The notes under the pieces: model-generated
What the model saw: the letters and a program-made list of their open reading frames with translations, nothing else
Told to the model about the DNA's origin: nothing
Database searches by the model: none
Origin: Acanthornis magna
Taxonomy: Eukaryota; Chordata; Aves; Passeriformes; Acanthizidae
DNA: 64,000 bases
NCBI GenBank assembly: GCA_036785705.1
Contig: JAWUZG010000056.1
Location: 17,590,001 to 17,654,000 of the forward strand
Direction: 5' to 3'
Program-made: the position numbers and the translations under genes
Shown here: in pieces, positions 1 through 11,700 of the stretch
Numbering within the stretch: the stretch's first letter is position 1
Layout of the letters: every line of letters starts with the position of its first letter

Positions 1-388
1 TGCAGTCCCTTTTCCCTTCCCCTGGCTCCCCTTTCCTCCCCTGCTGCCGGGTTGATAAAGTGCTGTGCCTTGTTGGGAACGGGGTGTTGGTGAGGAGTGT
101 TAGTGGAGTGAGCTGATGGGACCTCTGCAAATAACCTCTGCCTTTCCAATTCCTGGGTCTCTCCAGCTGAGGGGTTTGCAAAATTTTACTGCAATTTTTT
201 CATGTCTTAAAACTGCTCTTGTGCAGAATCTGCCTGCTGAGGTTTTTGGCCACAAAAATTAATGGTTTAAATCTTTTCCCCTCCCTCTCCATTTTTTTTA
301 CCTACTCTCCTGTAGTGTCATTTCCACAGAATTTTGGGAACAGAACTGTGGAATCAGAGTGACTGGAAGGAAAGTATTGAGAACTTAC
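1..388 (-). other. LCTL intron 5 (partial)
   Basis: The donor side of this intron begins at 388 and the rest lies beyond the left edge. I see no exon of the gene in these bases: the next expected peptide, after the degenerate acid/base motif, is not encoded here. The left end is T/C-rich on the + strand. Confidence 0.8.
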
Positions 389-517
389 CCAAGGATTGCT
401 GAACGTTATCCAGTGTTTCACACGATCTCCAAACTTCTCAAAGCACAGATTTGCATAGTCGTTAAAATAATTGATCATGCTTATATTCTGCCAGCCACCA
501 TACTTTTCTTGGAGAAC
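389..517 (-). CDS. LCTL: LCTL coding exon 5 (degenerate acid/base motif)
   Basis: 129 nt, exactly 43 codons. The acceptor TTCCAAAG ends at 518 and the donor GTAAGT starts at 388. It encodes [30 protein letters not shown] and [13 protein letters not shown]. In active GH1 enzymes the last segment reads T-F/L-N-E-P with glutamate as the proton donor; here it is T-F-S-N-P. Human LCTL, from memory, also lacks the glutamate (S-D-P). The NIS sequon corresponds to NVS in the human protein. Confidence 0.95.
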
Positions 518-3500
518 CTTTGGAAATAAGAATTTCAAGATTCAATAATTGTACTTCAAGTTCAGCTGCTGCTTTAAAAAGCCTTTTATTTCTATTTCAT
601 TCTATTTCTACTTCTATCTCAAAAAGAGATTTTTCAAAACTTCAATGCATGTAAAATACAAATGAATAGGAAATATTTATAAGTTTTGAGAATCATGCAG
701 ACATCTCTAATTTTTTTAGTACTCTTAGTTCTTAATCTTAGGAAATGTATTTCTATCCCAAGGCTTTATTTGAGGTGTTTTCTCTGATTTAAACTTGTCT
801 AACCTGTGGCAGATCCCAGTGGTAGAGGCTCACAATAGGGGTGATATTGTTTTCCAGAAGACTGTTAATGGTATCATTGTAGAATTGGATTCCCTTCTCA
901 TTCAGTTGCTCAGCTGATGAAAAGCACAGACAAGGAATTAACTGCATTGATTCCCAAATAACTGCGAGAACAGAAATCTAAAAATATTGACCAGGGAATT
1001 TCACATTACGGTGCTGGGAATTCTGTGATGGTTCAACTCTGTTCTGAGACAGAGCAAACAGAATCTGTTTAACAGGAATGGGTCACTCATGAGTAAAATT
1101 CCTTACAGATTAGAATATTGGGAAGAATGTGGTGAAATTGTGCTTACCTTTGATGCCTGTGGGCATAATCCTTGGCCATGAGATAGACAAGAGGTAGTGG
1201 TTTACTTTCAGCTCCTTCAGTAACTGAATGTCATCCTGTGAGAAGAAAAGCCAATTAACACATCCTGTGGCCAAGCAGAGTAACTTCAGTTACTCATCTG
1301 TCTTAAATAATTCTAAAAGCAGAAAATCTATGAGAGAGTTGCACCAAGAGGATTCCATCAGTTATTTTCTGATCTTTGAGGTGATGGCTTGTTCTACTTG
1401 AAGCCTTCCTCTTTAACCACTTTTTTTTTTTTTTTACAATCCAAAGAAGTCCTGTAATATTTTGTGTCCTGAATGTTTTCACTATCAGAACAGAAAATTC
1501 AATTGAGGTATTCTGCAACACGATTATATTTATGTCAGGATTTGTAATGTGCATGTTTTAGAAAATAATAGAAGCTTGTAAATCTTGACCTCAAACATTT
1601 CAGCTTAGGCTCAAAAACATAATTAGTTGGACTTGCATTTACTATCTTATACAGGAGACAAAGCCCTAAATTCCATATGAATAGTTGTGATTTTTCCAAG
1701 AAATTGTACACCTTCAGTGTTAAATAAAATTAGAATTAGTGGTATTTGAGCCAATGCAAAGAGAATTCTGATGATGAAAGCAGAGAGTGCTTTGATATAA
1801 AGAGGATCATGTAACTGGATGCATACAAGCAAGTTTTAGAAAGTATTTCTAAATACAAGCCCAGAGTAAATTTTGAAATTCCATTGTTTATGCCCAAATA
1901 ATCTCTGTGTCAATCTCTTCTGGTGCCACAGCCCAGTGAGGCTCAGAGTCCCAGCTTCTCTAAGATTTTTTTATTAAGTTGTTTTTCCAAACTTCTCTCG
2001 GTTTGAGAGCCCAAATGAAACAAATCTCTCCTGCATTTGCCCATTTTAGGAGAGTAAGGCATAATTAGTTTCTTTTAGTTATTCCTGAGACTTCTGGTTC
2101 CCCCTTGGACTTCATATATGTGGAGAAAGCTCAGTGGAATAGAACTTTTATTAAATTAGTTGCAATTCCAATTATGTAATCCTGGCATCTCAGTCATTTG
2201 GATTCCTCTTGCTGTGTATCTGTCTTTCCTCCAGCACAGTAATTTGAAAATTGTTTCTGATAGTATTAGGCTTGGAAACGGATTGTGAACAGAGCTGCAC
2301 TGATGATTTGTTTGTTGTCCTTTCAAGAAATGGGAACTCAGGATTGTGGAATGGCTCCAGAACGTTTGCAGAGGTGCAGTGCCCCTTGAAGGATACCTTC
2401 ACTCTGTAGTAGCCATCGCAGGCTGAATCTCCCGTCTCGTTCCTGAACACCTTCCCTTTCTTGTGGGTGAAAGCATCCCAGATACTCGGTCCTTTCCCAT
2501 CCTTGTCCCAGGCCCCTTCGGTCTGGTAGGCAGAACTTCCCACACCCCATAAGAAACCTAGAGACAAAAAGGGAGTTAGTGAAACATTTTCCTGCTAAAT
2601 TGGTCTCGGTGCGAAATGTTCATAGAAGAAAGGAAGTGAAAAGGAAAGTAAGTCCTGCTGGAGAGGCCAAGGTTTTCTATGTGAAAATGTGTCTAAAAAA
2701 GGTCTGAAAATGGGGTATAAACTGGAGGTGTCCTGTTCTGATGGACTGAAAAAGGAATCTAATCCTGTCATTTATTAAATCTGTAAAAACTGTATTTGAC
2801 AGTGATCAGGTGGGACATTGATAGCATGGCAGAAATGTCTTACTGTAAAAAAACAAATTAGGTTTCCACATCATTTCTCCCCTGCTGGTTTTTTGGTGGT
2901 TTTAGCAACTGCAAATTTAAATGTTATACAAAATATATAGAAATACTCTGGATTATTTTCCTACTGTTATACAAAATACCAATTGGTAAATGACTAAAAA
3001 CTTGAGCATGAAAAGCAATCAGTGCCTATATCTTTCTGGTTTTGAATTTGGTTGGATGAAATCTGTTTAAATATGGGTTGAAGAAAGGATAAGGTTCATG
3101 AATCCATACTGAAGAGTGGATTGGATAATACTAAATAGCTTGAAACAAACTCAGCACAGTTATTTCACTCATTTCTTAAGTTGGCTGCGTAGCAAAGGGT
3201 ATTTTTAGTTCATTTCATTAATTGTAGGTAATTTATAAAAAAGGAGAAGAGTTCTCAGGTGAGACTTGTTGCACTGTGCATTTAATCAGGGCCATCTGGA
3301 GATGAGCCATCAATCTGGGAGCCTTTACTCTGAGTTTCCTGTCTGAAGGGACTGTGTGGAATGCAGGGCTGTGTGCATCCTGCATTCCCAGAGCTGCATC
3401 CCAAAGGGTTCCTGCATTCTGCAACAACCTCCATTTCTGTTTCTGCCCTTCCCTGGAAGGACAGGGAAAACCTTGGTGTCTCCTACAGGAGTAGATGTAG

Positions 3501-3662
3501 AACATGGTAACCCCAAACCAAATGGGGTTGGGAAGTACCAGCTGGAAAGGTGCCGTAGTAGAAGGAGCCTGGATTGTTCTTTGTCCACTGGAACTCCTCG
3601 GCCACGCTCAGCCCCAGCACTGTCACCAGCACAGCCCAGGGTCTCAGGATGGCCCTCCTCAT
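389..3662 (-). CDS. LCTL: LCTL 5' part (five coding exons, gene runs off left edge)
   Basis: Lactase-like protein (gamma-Klotho), a type I membrane protein of glycosyl hydrolase family 1; in mammals it is expressed in lens and other epithelia and belongs to the Klotho group. Five exons join in frame to 612 nt (204 codons): 3662-3539, 2557-2397, 1235-1148, 913-804 and 517-389. Visible are a signal peptide (residues about 1-21), the GH1 N-terminal signature [15 protein letters not shown] (about 43-57), the HWDLPQ strand (about 156-161) and the block ending TFSNPW, where active GH1 enzymes have the NEP acid/base motif. Sequons NET, NIT and NIS are present. The match to mammalian LCTL, recalled from knowledge of the family, runs through all five exons, including the block around YGGWQN and [10 protein letters not shown]. 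Family length is about 565 residues, so roughly a third is here. KL, KLB and LCT are less likely because the LCTL-type residues match throughout. Confidence 0.95.
518..803 (-). other. LCTL intron 4
   Basis: 286 bp between coding exons 4 and 5, with a GT donor at 803-802 and an AG acceptor at 519-518. AT-rich. No repeat or other gene recognised. Confidence 0.9.
804..913 (-). CDS. LCTL: LCTL coding exon 4
   Basis: 110 nt. The acceptor TCATCAG ends at 914 and the donor GTTAGA starts at 803. The first two bases complete an alanine codon started in exon 3, then 36 codons encode [30 protein letters not shown] and HWDLPQ. HWDLPQ is the GH1 barrel strand whose histidine and tryptophan contact substrate in active members. 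NIT is a likely N-glycosylation site, also present in the human protein. Exons 3 and 4 are separated by an intron of only 234 bp. Confidence 0.95.
914..1147 (-). other. LCTL intron 3
   Basis: 234 bp between coding exons 3 and 4, the shortest intron seen here. The donor is GTAAGC at 1147 and the acceptor ends at 914. No other element recognised. Confidence 0.9.
1148..1235 (-). CDS. LCTL: LCTL coding exon 3
   Basis: 88 nt (29 codons plus one base). The acceptor CTCACAG ends at 1236 and the donor GTAAGC starts at 1147. It encodes [20 protein letters not shown] followed by PRIMPTGIK, the helix and second barrel strand of GH1; the SWPR motif is a family hallmark that lines the sugar-binding pocket. 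It is too short to stand out as an open frame and was found from the splice sites and the family match. Confidence 0.95.
1236..2396 (-). other. LCTL intron 2
   Basis: 1161 bp between coding exons 2 and 3. It contains a 15-base T run on the + strand at 1421-1435 (A-rich in gene orientation) and otherwise unremarkable AT-rich sequence. No further exon is needed, because exons 2 and 3 join in frame and match the family without a gap. Confidence 0.9.
2397..2557 (-). CDS. LCTL: LCTL coding exon 2 (GH1 N-terminal signature)
   Basis: 161 nt. The acceptor TCTCTAG ends at 2558 and the donor GTATCC starts at 2396. The first two bases complete a glycine codon begun in exon 1; the exon ends on a full codon. 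The peptide carries the PROSITE-type GH1 N-terminal pattern (F-x-W-G-x-G-x-S-A-Y-Q-x-E-G-A), then [12 protein letters not shown] and an NET glycosylation sequon, and ends CDGYYRVK. The residues align without gaps to mammalian LCTL apart from one or two positions at the HKKGKV turn. Confidence 0.96.
2558..3538 (-). other. LCTL intron 1
   Basis: 981 bp between coding exons 1 and 2 (phase 1; the glycine codon is split). Part of its donor side is open on both strands, but those frames have no family match and are shadows of a GC-richer stretch. Confidence 0.9.
3539..3662 (-). CDS. LCTL: LCTL coding exon 1 (signal peptide)
   Basis: The start ATG is at 3662-3660 and is followed by 41 full codons plus one base. 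The product begins [20 protein letters not shown], a basic start followed by a hydrophobic stretch, a typical cleavable signal peptide probably cut just before EEF. It ends in FYYGTFPAG, the family's conserved block just before the GH1 barrel. The donor GTACTT starts at 3538. The frame stays open upstream to a GTG at 3692, but no other ATG occurs there, so this ATG was chosen. The N-terminus differs from the mammalian one, as is common for signal peptides. Confidence 0.92.
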
Positions 3663-5454
3663 CCCTGCCCGGAGTGCTCTGCCAGGGCCCACCTGGAAAA
3701 CACAACAGCTCTGTCAGGTGGTGCTGCTCCACCAATGGGCTGGGGGGGTCAAAAGGGAAAAGGCTTTTTCTGCTGGATGGGAGCTACTTGAACTGAAGGC
3801 TGAAAGCTTGGGCTGCGTGGGAGGTGCAGTTCAGCTTCTGGCAGGGTGAGGAAAATGAGAGAAGAATGAGGGGCAAACTGCTAACTATTGGTAGCTGCGT
3901 ATTTTCTATGTTACTTCTCTCTCTTCTAAAAGTCTCTTTGTTGGTACCTATTTTGTTCTGGATTTCAAACTGTCCCAGCAATGTCAGAAAGTAAAACCCT
4001 GCAAGCAGTGCTAAGAATGAAGTGATCATGCTGGTAGCATCTTCCCACCTAAATGTGTCATGGCAACAAACCCTGTGGAAGTTGAAAAGGAAAACTAATA
4101 CTTGCAATTATTGCAGTTTTAATTAATTGCAGCTTTCATCTTGATGTTGTCCCCCTTATCCAGCCCCAACATCAATTTTAAACTGTGACATCAAGTTAAA
4201 CTATTAGAATTTATTTAACACAGTTAAAATGGGTCTGTTTCAAAAGGGCTTTTTAGTAAAGCACTGTTTCCCCCAAATTGATACAGTTCCCAAAGGATGT
4301 TTCACATTCCTGAGCATCTCTTGGTGAATCTGAAGTTGGGATTGGAATATGAGGAAAAGTAGAACAAATATTTTATTAAAAATAATCATGTTTTGCATTG
4401 GAGTACCTGTGCTGCTTTGCAGGTTGGCTCCTGACCAAAATGAAACCAAAGTCTGGCAAAAAGCAAAAGGCAAAGGACCCCCTTTTCAGAACATGTAATA
4501 GATGTACAACTTGGAGACCTCTTGTTTCTCTGTGTTTATTAATGATCTTTCCATATCTCCTAATTAATACAGGATCTGCACAGCTGGCTTGGGAAAATGT
4601 AACTACTTCAGCATCAAAGGCTTTAGTCTTGGATTAAAAAAACTCTGCCTCTGCATTCCAATTGGGAACATTTAGATTGCAGGGGGGAAAAAAGAGCAGA
4701 CTCCAAACATTTTAAATCAGCTCTAAATACTCTCGAATTTTAACTTAGACATTGACAGTCAAAAACACTTTATGATTTTACAGCACCCTGTATTGAATAA
4801 AATAGTCTTATGCACAGGTTATTGTGAAATAATCAATTACTTTTCAAATTAATGCATGCATTTTGGTACTCTTCATTGCTCTGGTTTTCTGGCATGTACC
4901 TTTACATATACAGCAGAAGAAACGGCTTTTCAAATAGTGCAAAAAGGTTTAATAAGTGCAAAAAGGTTTAATAAGTTCAGACTGTAGCGATGGTCCTGTA
5001 AAACACTTTTCACCCCCTTGTTGTCTGGCAGCTGAAGTCCCTTCTGCCCTGGTAATAGCTGGAGTTATTTTAATTTCCCCCCATCCCTTCCTTACCTGGT
5101 GTTCTTCACAACAGATGTATCCTATCTGGGAGATTCCTCTGAACTGCCAGAAACCTACCAGGGCATTCAGAATAAATTTACTTTCCCAGAATAATTGCAT
5201 GGAATTAATCCAGGCTATCACAAAACCTCGGGAGAAACATCTAGTTGCAAACAGCATTTTGTTCACTTACAGTCAAAACAAAAAAGAACAATCCTTTTGT
5301 ATCCACAGTCAATGCTGCAGGACAAGCTTTAGCTTAACCACAGGAATCTGTTAGCAATGAGGATTTTCCTTTGTAAGCAAAATTAGCTTTGCACTCATCT
5401 ATACATTCATACAGAACTTGCTCTTGAACAGGGGGTTTGTAGATATTTTTCATC
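3663..5454. other. LCTL 5' flank, no coding sequence seen
   Basis: Just upstream of the start codon, in gene orientation, is a good acceptor-like stretch ending at 3693 (pyrimidine-rich, TTTTCCAG), so the 5' UTR may be split and the promoter may lie further right. A CCATTGG (inverted CCAAT) sits near 3730-3740. No TATA box stands out. A perfect 19-bp tandem duplication lies at 4937-4974. The rest is AT-rich sequence in which I recognise nothing. Confidence 0.5.
4937..4974. repeat. 19-bp perfect tandem duplication
   Basis: Two identical, directly adjacent copies of GTGCAAAAAGGTTTAATAA. Likely simple replication slippage. Confidence 0.95.
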
Positions 5455-5735
5455 AGGAATTGCAGTGATGGGCCAAGGATGGGTTCAAACGGAAAGAGGG
5501 GAAATTTAGGTGAGATATATGGAAGAAATTCTTCCCTGTGAGGGTGGGGAAGCCCTGGCACAGGCTGCCCAGAGAGGCTGTGGCTGCCCCTGGATCCCTG
5601 GAAGTGCTCAAAGCCAGGTTGGACAGGGCTTGGAGCAACCTGGGACAGTGGAAGGTGTCCCTGCCCAAGGAATCAGGTAATCTTTAATGTCCCTTCCAAC
5701 TCAAACCATTCTGGGATTCTGAATTCTATGATTTT
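5455..5735 (+). mobile_element. CR1 LINE fragment, 3' end
   Basis: This is the 3' part of an avian CR1 retrotransposon in sense orientation. Recognisable blocks in order are GGAAGAAATTCTTCCCTGTG, then GGCTGCCCAGAGAGGCTGTG, CTGGATCCCTGGAAGTG, GGACAGGGCTTGGAGCAACC, TCCCTTCCAACTCAAACCAT and the terminal ATTCTATGATTTT. CR1 ends in short ATTCTATG-type repeats rather than poly-A, which gives the orientation. Truncated at the 5' end, no coding part left. The start is approximate. Confidence 0.92.
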
Positions 5736-8700
5736 TCTCTCGGTGCAAATGTCTCTATCCTCCTGGAAGGTGTTTGGCAGGGAAAACTTAGTGACAGATT
5801 TTGTGAGGCCAAGGGCTTTGTTTTTACATGGCATCATTAAAATCAGATAATTAAGATGCAGGCTTGAAAATAATAAGTTTTTTCTGTTCTTTCTAGAGGA
5901 ATTCCTTATGGTGATGTCTTTGTGGAAAAACCAACTTGCCCAGCCTGGACATTCAGCTCGAGCTTCAGCTCCTCATTTCTTTCACTTCTGGAGTTACATT
6001 CAGTCCCTCTCAGAGACAATGTGCATTGAGAAGGCCACGAAACGAGGCAACCATTGCTGGGCTGAAAATGAGGTTTCAGACATCTCTGCTCACGTGGCTC
6101 TCAGGTGAGAAAACCTTTCTGTGCTGAGGGAGAAGGGGAAGAGCTGGAGGTCACTGCTGCCCCTGTGCCAGGGCCTGAGCCGGGGCAGAGGGAGGCTCTG
6201 GCACTGAACACAGCAAAGGTGTGGGAGCTCGTCCCACAGCCACCCCGAGGAAAGGCTCTGGGAGCGAGGGGAGCCTGGCAGGGGCAGCAGGAGCAGCTCA
6301 GCTCACTTAGCTTTTGCTGGTGAGGGATTTTCTCCTCCCTGCTGTGCACCCACCGAGCTGCTGCACACAGGTGGGTGGCTCCTGACTGGCACCTGCTGTC
6401 CTGTGTTTTTGCAGCTGGACAGTTTGTAAACAAACTCCTCTTTTTTCCTGTAGCTACTCAGTTCTTTTTTGGCCTTTTTTTTCCTAAGCAGTGCTGGTGC
6501 CCTCGTGTGGCCAATTTCATAGCTAAAAATGTTGCCTGATAGCACAAAATAAATAACAACACTGCAGTTCTTCTAGGGCCTCTGATCTCAGAAGCAAAAG
6601 ATGCACTGAAATGAGAGCAAGAATATCACCAGGAGCTCCTTGTTCATCCCTGCAGGGCTCTCTGTACACTTGCCTGCCTTCCTGCTCAGCAGGAGGGACC
6701 ATTTTCAGGGCCAGAGGTGATGAGCCTTGAAAACCCAGCAGTTGTGCTGCACGCAAAGGGCAGTGCTGTGTGCGCAGGTCAGCCTGCTGCAGGGGAGCTG
6801 GGTGCTGAAGGCACGTTTTTTATCACTGCCTTTGGCACTTGGCACGTTTTATGTCCTGCAGAGCTGGGTAGGGCAGCGAAGCAGTCACCGCAGCGCTGAA
6901 CCATGCCAGAGTTGTGATGATTAAGGGTGGGCATTACTCATTCCTTGTTAAATCATAATTGCACCTAAAAACACCCCAAGAACAAAGACTTTGGCGTGCC
7001 AGGAGAGGCTGGGACTGTTCAGAGAGCTGGCAGGGGGAGCAGACTGACAGATCACCTCTCTTTCCATGGGAGAAGCTGGATGGATCTCACACAGGGAGCT
7101 TGGATCAGGCCAGGACTGAGCTCAGAGCTCTTGTCTGCCTGCCTGGTGCCATATTTATAAGCCAGGCTGCTGCTTTAGGGCATCACTAGAGTCACTCGGT
7201 GAATTGTCCCTGACTCAGTGGCCAGGAGGAGCCAGCCCTTGGTGTGCATGAAAACACAATTCTTTCCAACTGCATTTAACATGGGCTGCCAGGATCATGA
7301 CACTGTTCCACTCTAAGTTGTGCTTGCATAGGTTTTCTTCTCTTAACATAATCTTTTCCTGTGATGTTGTTTCCCAGTTTCCTGCATAAAAACCCAGCTT
7401 TTAAAAAAATTAAAAACAAATCATATTTACATTGTGACAGCTTGGTCATTTTTTCCTCTTGGAAAAGTTTTATTAGCAGCAGTTTTTAAACTGTGCCAGA
7501 AACACATCAAGGCTATAAAATCTTTTATTGTGTTTTATTGGTAAAAGAATGTTAAAAAAAAAATCTACTTGTTGGAGTCCATCCAAAATTGCCCAATGAA
7601 GTAAAATGCAATAAAATAACCTGGAAAGCAGCTTATGCAATGGCTCACTACATGAGTGTGAAGTCAGGGACTAACTCTGTGTGTGCTTTATCTGCTGTTC
7701 CCTTGTCTCCAGCCTGGAGTGGATCTTCATCCATAAATGCTGTAGATATTTATGGCTTCTCTTACTGCAGAATTCTGTGTGACCATATCACAAAAACTTT
7801 GGCACAAAGCCCATTATGCTGATCCTCCCACTTTATTTTCTATCTGTGCTCCACTTTGTGTTGCAAAACCTCGTATCTCCAGATAGACACTGGGGCTGGA
7901 GTCAGCCCTAACAACAAACACCCCCAAACTGCTCTTTATTGGATTTTTGCTTTTAGCCCTTATGTTTTGGTGAAAAAGGAGAAGCTGTCTTTCCTAATTC
8001 CCTGGCAGCTGTTCAGACGACGAGACCACATCACCCTCACACAATTCTGACCTATCTCCCCAGCTTCCTGATTCTTCATTCTTCCGAGCTACACTCCCTT
8101 TCCAACCTTGAATAGGCCTTTTCTGTCTCTGAGAGAAAAATCCTTTCTTATTATACAGCCACCAGAAAACCACGTAATTTTTCCAGTGTGTGGTCTGCTG
8201 CAACTACACTGAGATATTGGAGTTTTTTCCAAATCAAAACAAAACCCACTTACAATTGTTCTTGGAACAAGAACACTTGTATAACTGTGCTTGTATTTTT
8301 CTGTGTTACAAAATGATTTTCCTTGCATTATATTTGCTGCTTTTGGAAACTTTTTGTCTAAAGCTCAACTGGGCTTATGGCCTGCTCTTGCTTTTCAGAG
8401 AAAAACAGAAAATTGGAAGGAAGTGAAATGAGGATGCTTTGCTTTACTGCTTGGTACCCAGCTCTGCTGGCCTCCCACTGTGGGGAACACCAGCCTTGTG
8501 TCCTGGGAAATGTGGGGGCAGCTTCTGGAGACAGTCTCCATTGCAGGAAAACCTCCAGAGCTGGGAGATCTTGTGTTTGACCTGGGATCCCTGAGAAAAG
8601 GTGGAGTTAAGTGACTGAATCTTACACTGTATTTACTTAGCAGCTGCTGCACCATTATGAAAGACACTGCTCTCATATTTTGTGCCCATTGAGCTCCCTG

Positions 8701-11700
8701 AGTAGCTGTGATCACTAACCAATGGTTTTACTGGGGTCATTATTTAAAATATTAAACTGTTTGAGAATCTGCCACCTCTGATTTGCGAAGAAAAATTGTA
8801 AAGATTGGCAAGGACAGGATAAATCTGCAGAATCTCTTCTGGTTGTACTCAAAGCTCCAATTGTGAAGGTGCCATTTTCAAACAAGCTCCTAAAATTGTA
8901 TATTTTTAATAATGTTTCTTGGTGTGTGCAGAGAGGTGCAGACACTTCCTCCTTTTGTAACTCTCAAATGGTCAAAACTCCCAAGACTTTGCACTGCTAC
9001 AGTCAAAGGTACACTTTGGATTTTGAATGCCCAAGCTCAGTGGTTGGTTAAAAATCCCAGCCATGACATATAAAAAATGACAGATGTTATAGATACTCCT
9101 GGGTGCAATGAGGAAGGTCACAGGAGTTTGCTTCTAAAAATCAATTTTAATTTCTCTTTTCCTGCTGACAGCTTCGTGCTAAGGGTGGGCCTCCATTTGA
9201 TGTGAGCACTGCAAGCTGCTGCAGGCTACCAGTGATTGGAATTTACTTGGATTAGTCTAATTGCTGGCTCTGCCATCATCTGTTTGCAATCACAAAGAGG
9301 AAGCTTCTGAAGCTTGGGAATGAGAGAAAATGAAGTGTCCTGACAACCACAAAACAGCGAGAAAGCTTTTGGAGGTTTTCCCATCACTGTTTGTGAGTAG
9401 GAACAAAAAGACACAGTTATAATTTCTTTCCATGTTCATCTTTACCCTGCACCCATAACATAAATACATCCAGCACCAAAGAATAGTGGTAATTAGTGAA
9501 GGTCCCCAAGCACTGTCAGTTGATAATGAGTAAGAGTTCATGAATTGTTTTGGAAGGGGTTGACTTAGTTCATTATTGAATTAGTTGAATTAGGTCATTA
9601 CTAAAATCATACAATTGTTCTTTCTATGGATATTCAGCTTAGATTACGAAACACTTGAATTCAGTGCTTTAAATTCAGTTTTAAACACATTTTATCTGTG
9701 GTTTTGCCCTAGAAGGGCCCTTTCTCATGCTCCAGACAGGCACAAATTGTCAGGGAGTGGACAGATAAAGCACTTTAATAACTAAAGACATTGAGATTAA
9801 TTTTGCTTCTGGCCAGAGCGGGAGGTTTAGGCTGGAGAGGAAAGTTAGGAGCCTTGCAGAGCACGGAGCTGTGCTCCAGGGAGAGGCAGCATTGCGCAGC
9901 ACTGGAGCTTGGGGACAGCCTGGGCAGTGCCAGCCTGAGCTGCCCTGGCTTCCTCACCCTTCAGCCGTGAGGAAGTTTGAAAAATGCCAGAGAAAGGTGC
10001 TGCACAAGGCACCAGTGAGCTGGAAACACGAGATTTCTGGCTGAACGTGCTGGCTCAATGTAGGGATCCTGATTTCCTAGGTAAAATGTAAAGCTTCATG
10101 GAGAAACTGAATATGAACTTGGATAATCTGAATTCTTGTACAGCTCTTATAGTGGCAGTTGTTTGGTGCCATGGCTTGACCTTCTTGTTGCTTATTGATT
10201 AAAACAAACAAGCAAAAGCAGCAAAAAGAGAAAAAAAAAGCTTCTGCTTTTGCTTTTTCAGGGATAAATTCAGAGACAAGGCCTTACTAATGCTCCTTAG
10301 CAACTTCAGCTCCAGTCAAAAACCAAGTGATGCCACTGGAGATTTAATGTGTTCTTCAAGTGAAATATCTGCCCCAGTGCTTTGTTCCATCACAGCCTCC
10401 TTATTGTTTTGGGGACTGATCTGAAGCTAAGGCACTTGAAATTGTGGCTAATTACAGCCTGGCTTAGTGAGTTCTGAGAGCCTTTGTCACCGTCCTGGGA
10501 AGGGTTAATACAGCCTGAACACAACCATAACAGCAGTATTTTTAACATGCTGCTAAGTGATACTTGAGATTATGTTTGTGGACTTTCTTTTTGCTGCATC
10601 AAATCAGGAAAGGATCTTAGTGCCAGTCATCTCTGCAATACTTGAGGTTGATATAATCCAAGCTGATTTCACATGTTTTTAAAAAGCTAAGCTACATTCT
10701 TTATAATGAATCTTCCCATTATGCCAAAAATACAAATTCCAAAATATATTTGTAATAATAATAATAATAACAATGCTCCAGACGTGCCAGATTTCCAGTC
10801 TGGTGGATATAAACTGTTGGCATTGTGCATTTTTCTTTCAGCTGTCCTCTGAAGACAGCATCAGTGAGGAACAGTGTGAGATAAGCAACACGGACCAGGA
10901 GAAGAAAAAAGGACCCTGAGGGCTGTCAGAACAGTAAGTAAATGTTTTAAAAATATTTCTGACAAGCACTTTTCTCTGAGACTGTGCTGTAAAACAAGCA
11001 GCATGACAGGGAATCGTGGATTGATTTCCCCGACAGGATGTGCAGGTGGGACTGAGGGCTCCTGTATGAACTTGAAAATTGTATTTATCAAATGGTTTCA
11101 TGCTTGTGGAAGAACCTGAAGCGACATTTTTTCCTACAGAGACGATGTCCCAAGAGAAAAGTTAGTTGATTTGTAGCCCAGATCCAAATCAAAAGGGTGG
11201 ATGTGAATTGTCTTGTCTGTGAGAGGAATGACTGTGTAGAGGCTGAACTAAAGTCTGTTAAAACTTTGCTGGTGGTTGATTAACTGCTGAAAAAGAACAT
11301 TAGCACTGTTGTGTGCTACAACTTTAAAGATGTTTCAGGTTTTTTCACAATCAGATATGACAACTTTTTTGGTTTTAGGTGTATTACATATCCACATGCA
11401 TGTACACAGAGGCCTGAACCAGCGGTAGGAGTCATTCTTTTTCATTTTAAACTGCACATTTCAGTGTGAATCCCCCAGAATGAAGGGAGCCAGGAATAAT
11501 TTCACTCCAGCCTTACTCTGCTACGTTCCTTTGCTTGTTTGCCCTATGGCAAGGGGGTGCTTTAAACCACAGAGAACAAGGTTTGCAAATGCTGTGGCTA
11601 CTGCTGAAAGGAAACAGATGCTTTCCCAAACCCAGAACTCGGGGCACTGGAAGTTTTGGAGCTCTCTCCCAGAGAAATGGGGTTTTGTTACCATTGGTTT

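Noticed and set aside
3356..3796. Plus-strand open frame of 146 codons
   Set aside because: It lies antisense to LCTL exon 1 and its flanks. The minus strand has splice sites and a clear family match, this one has none.
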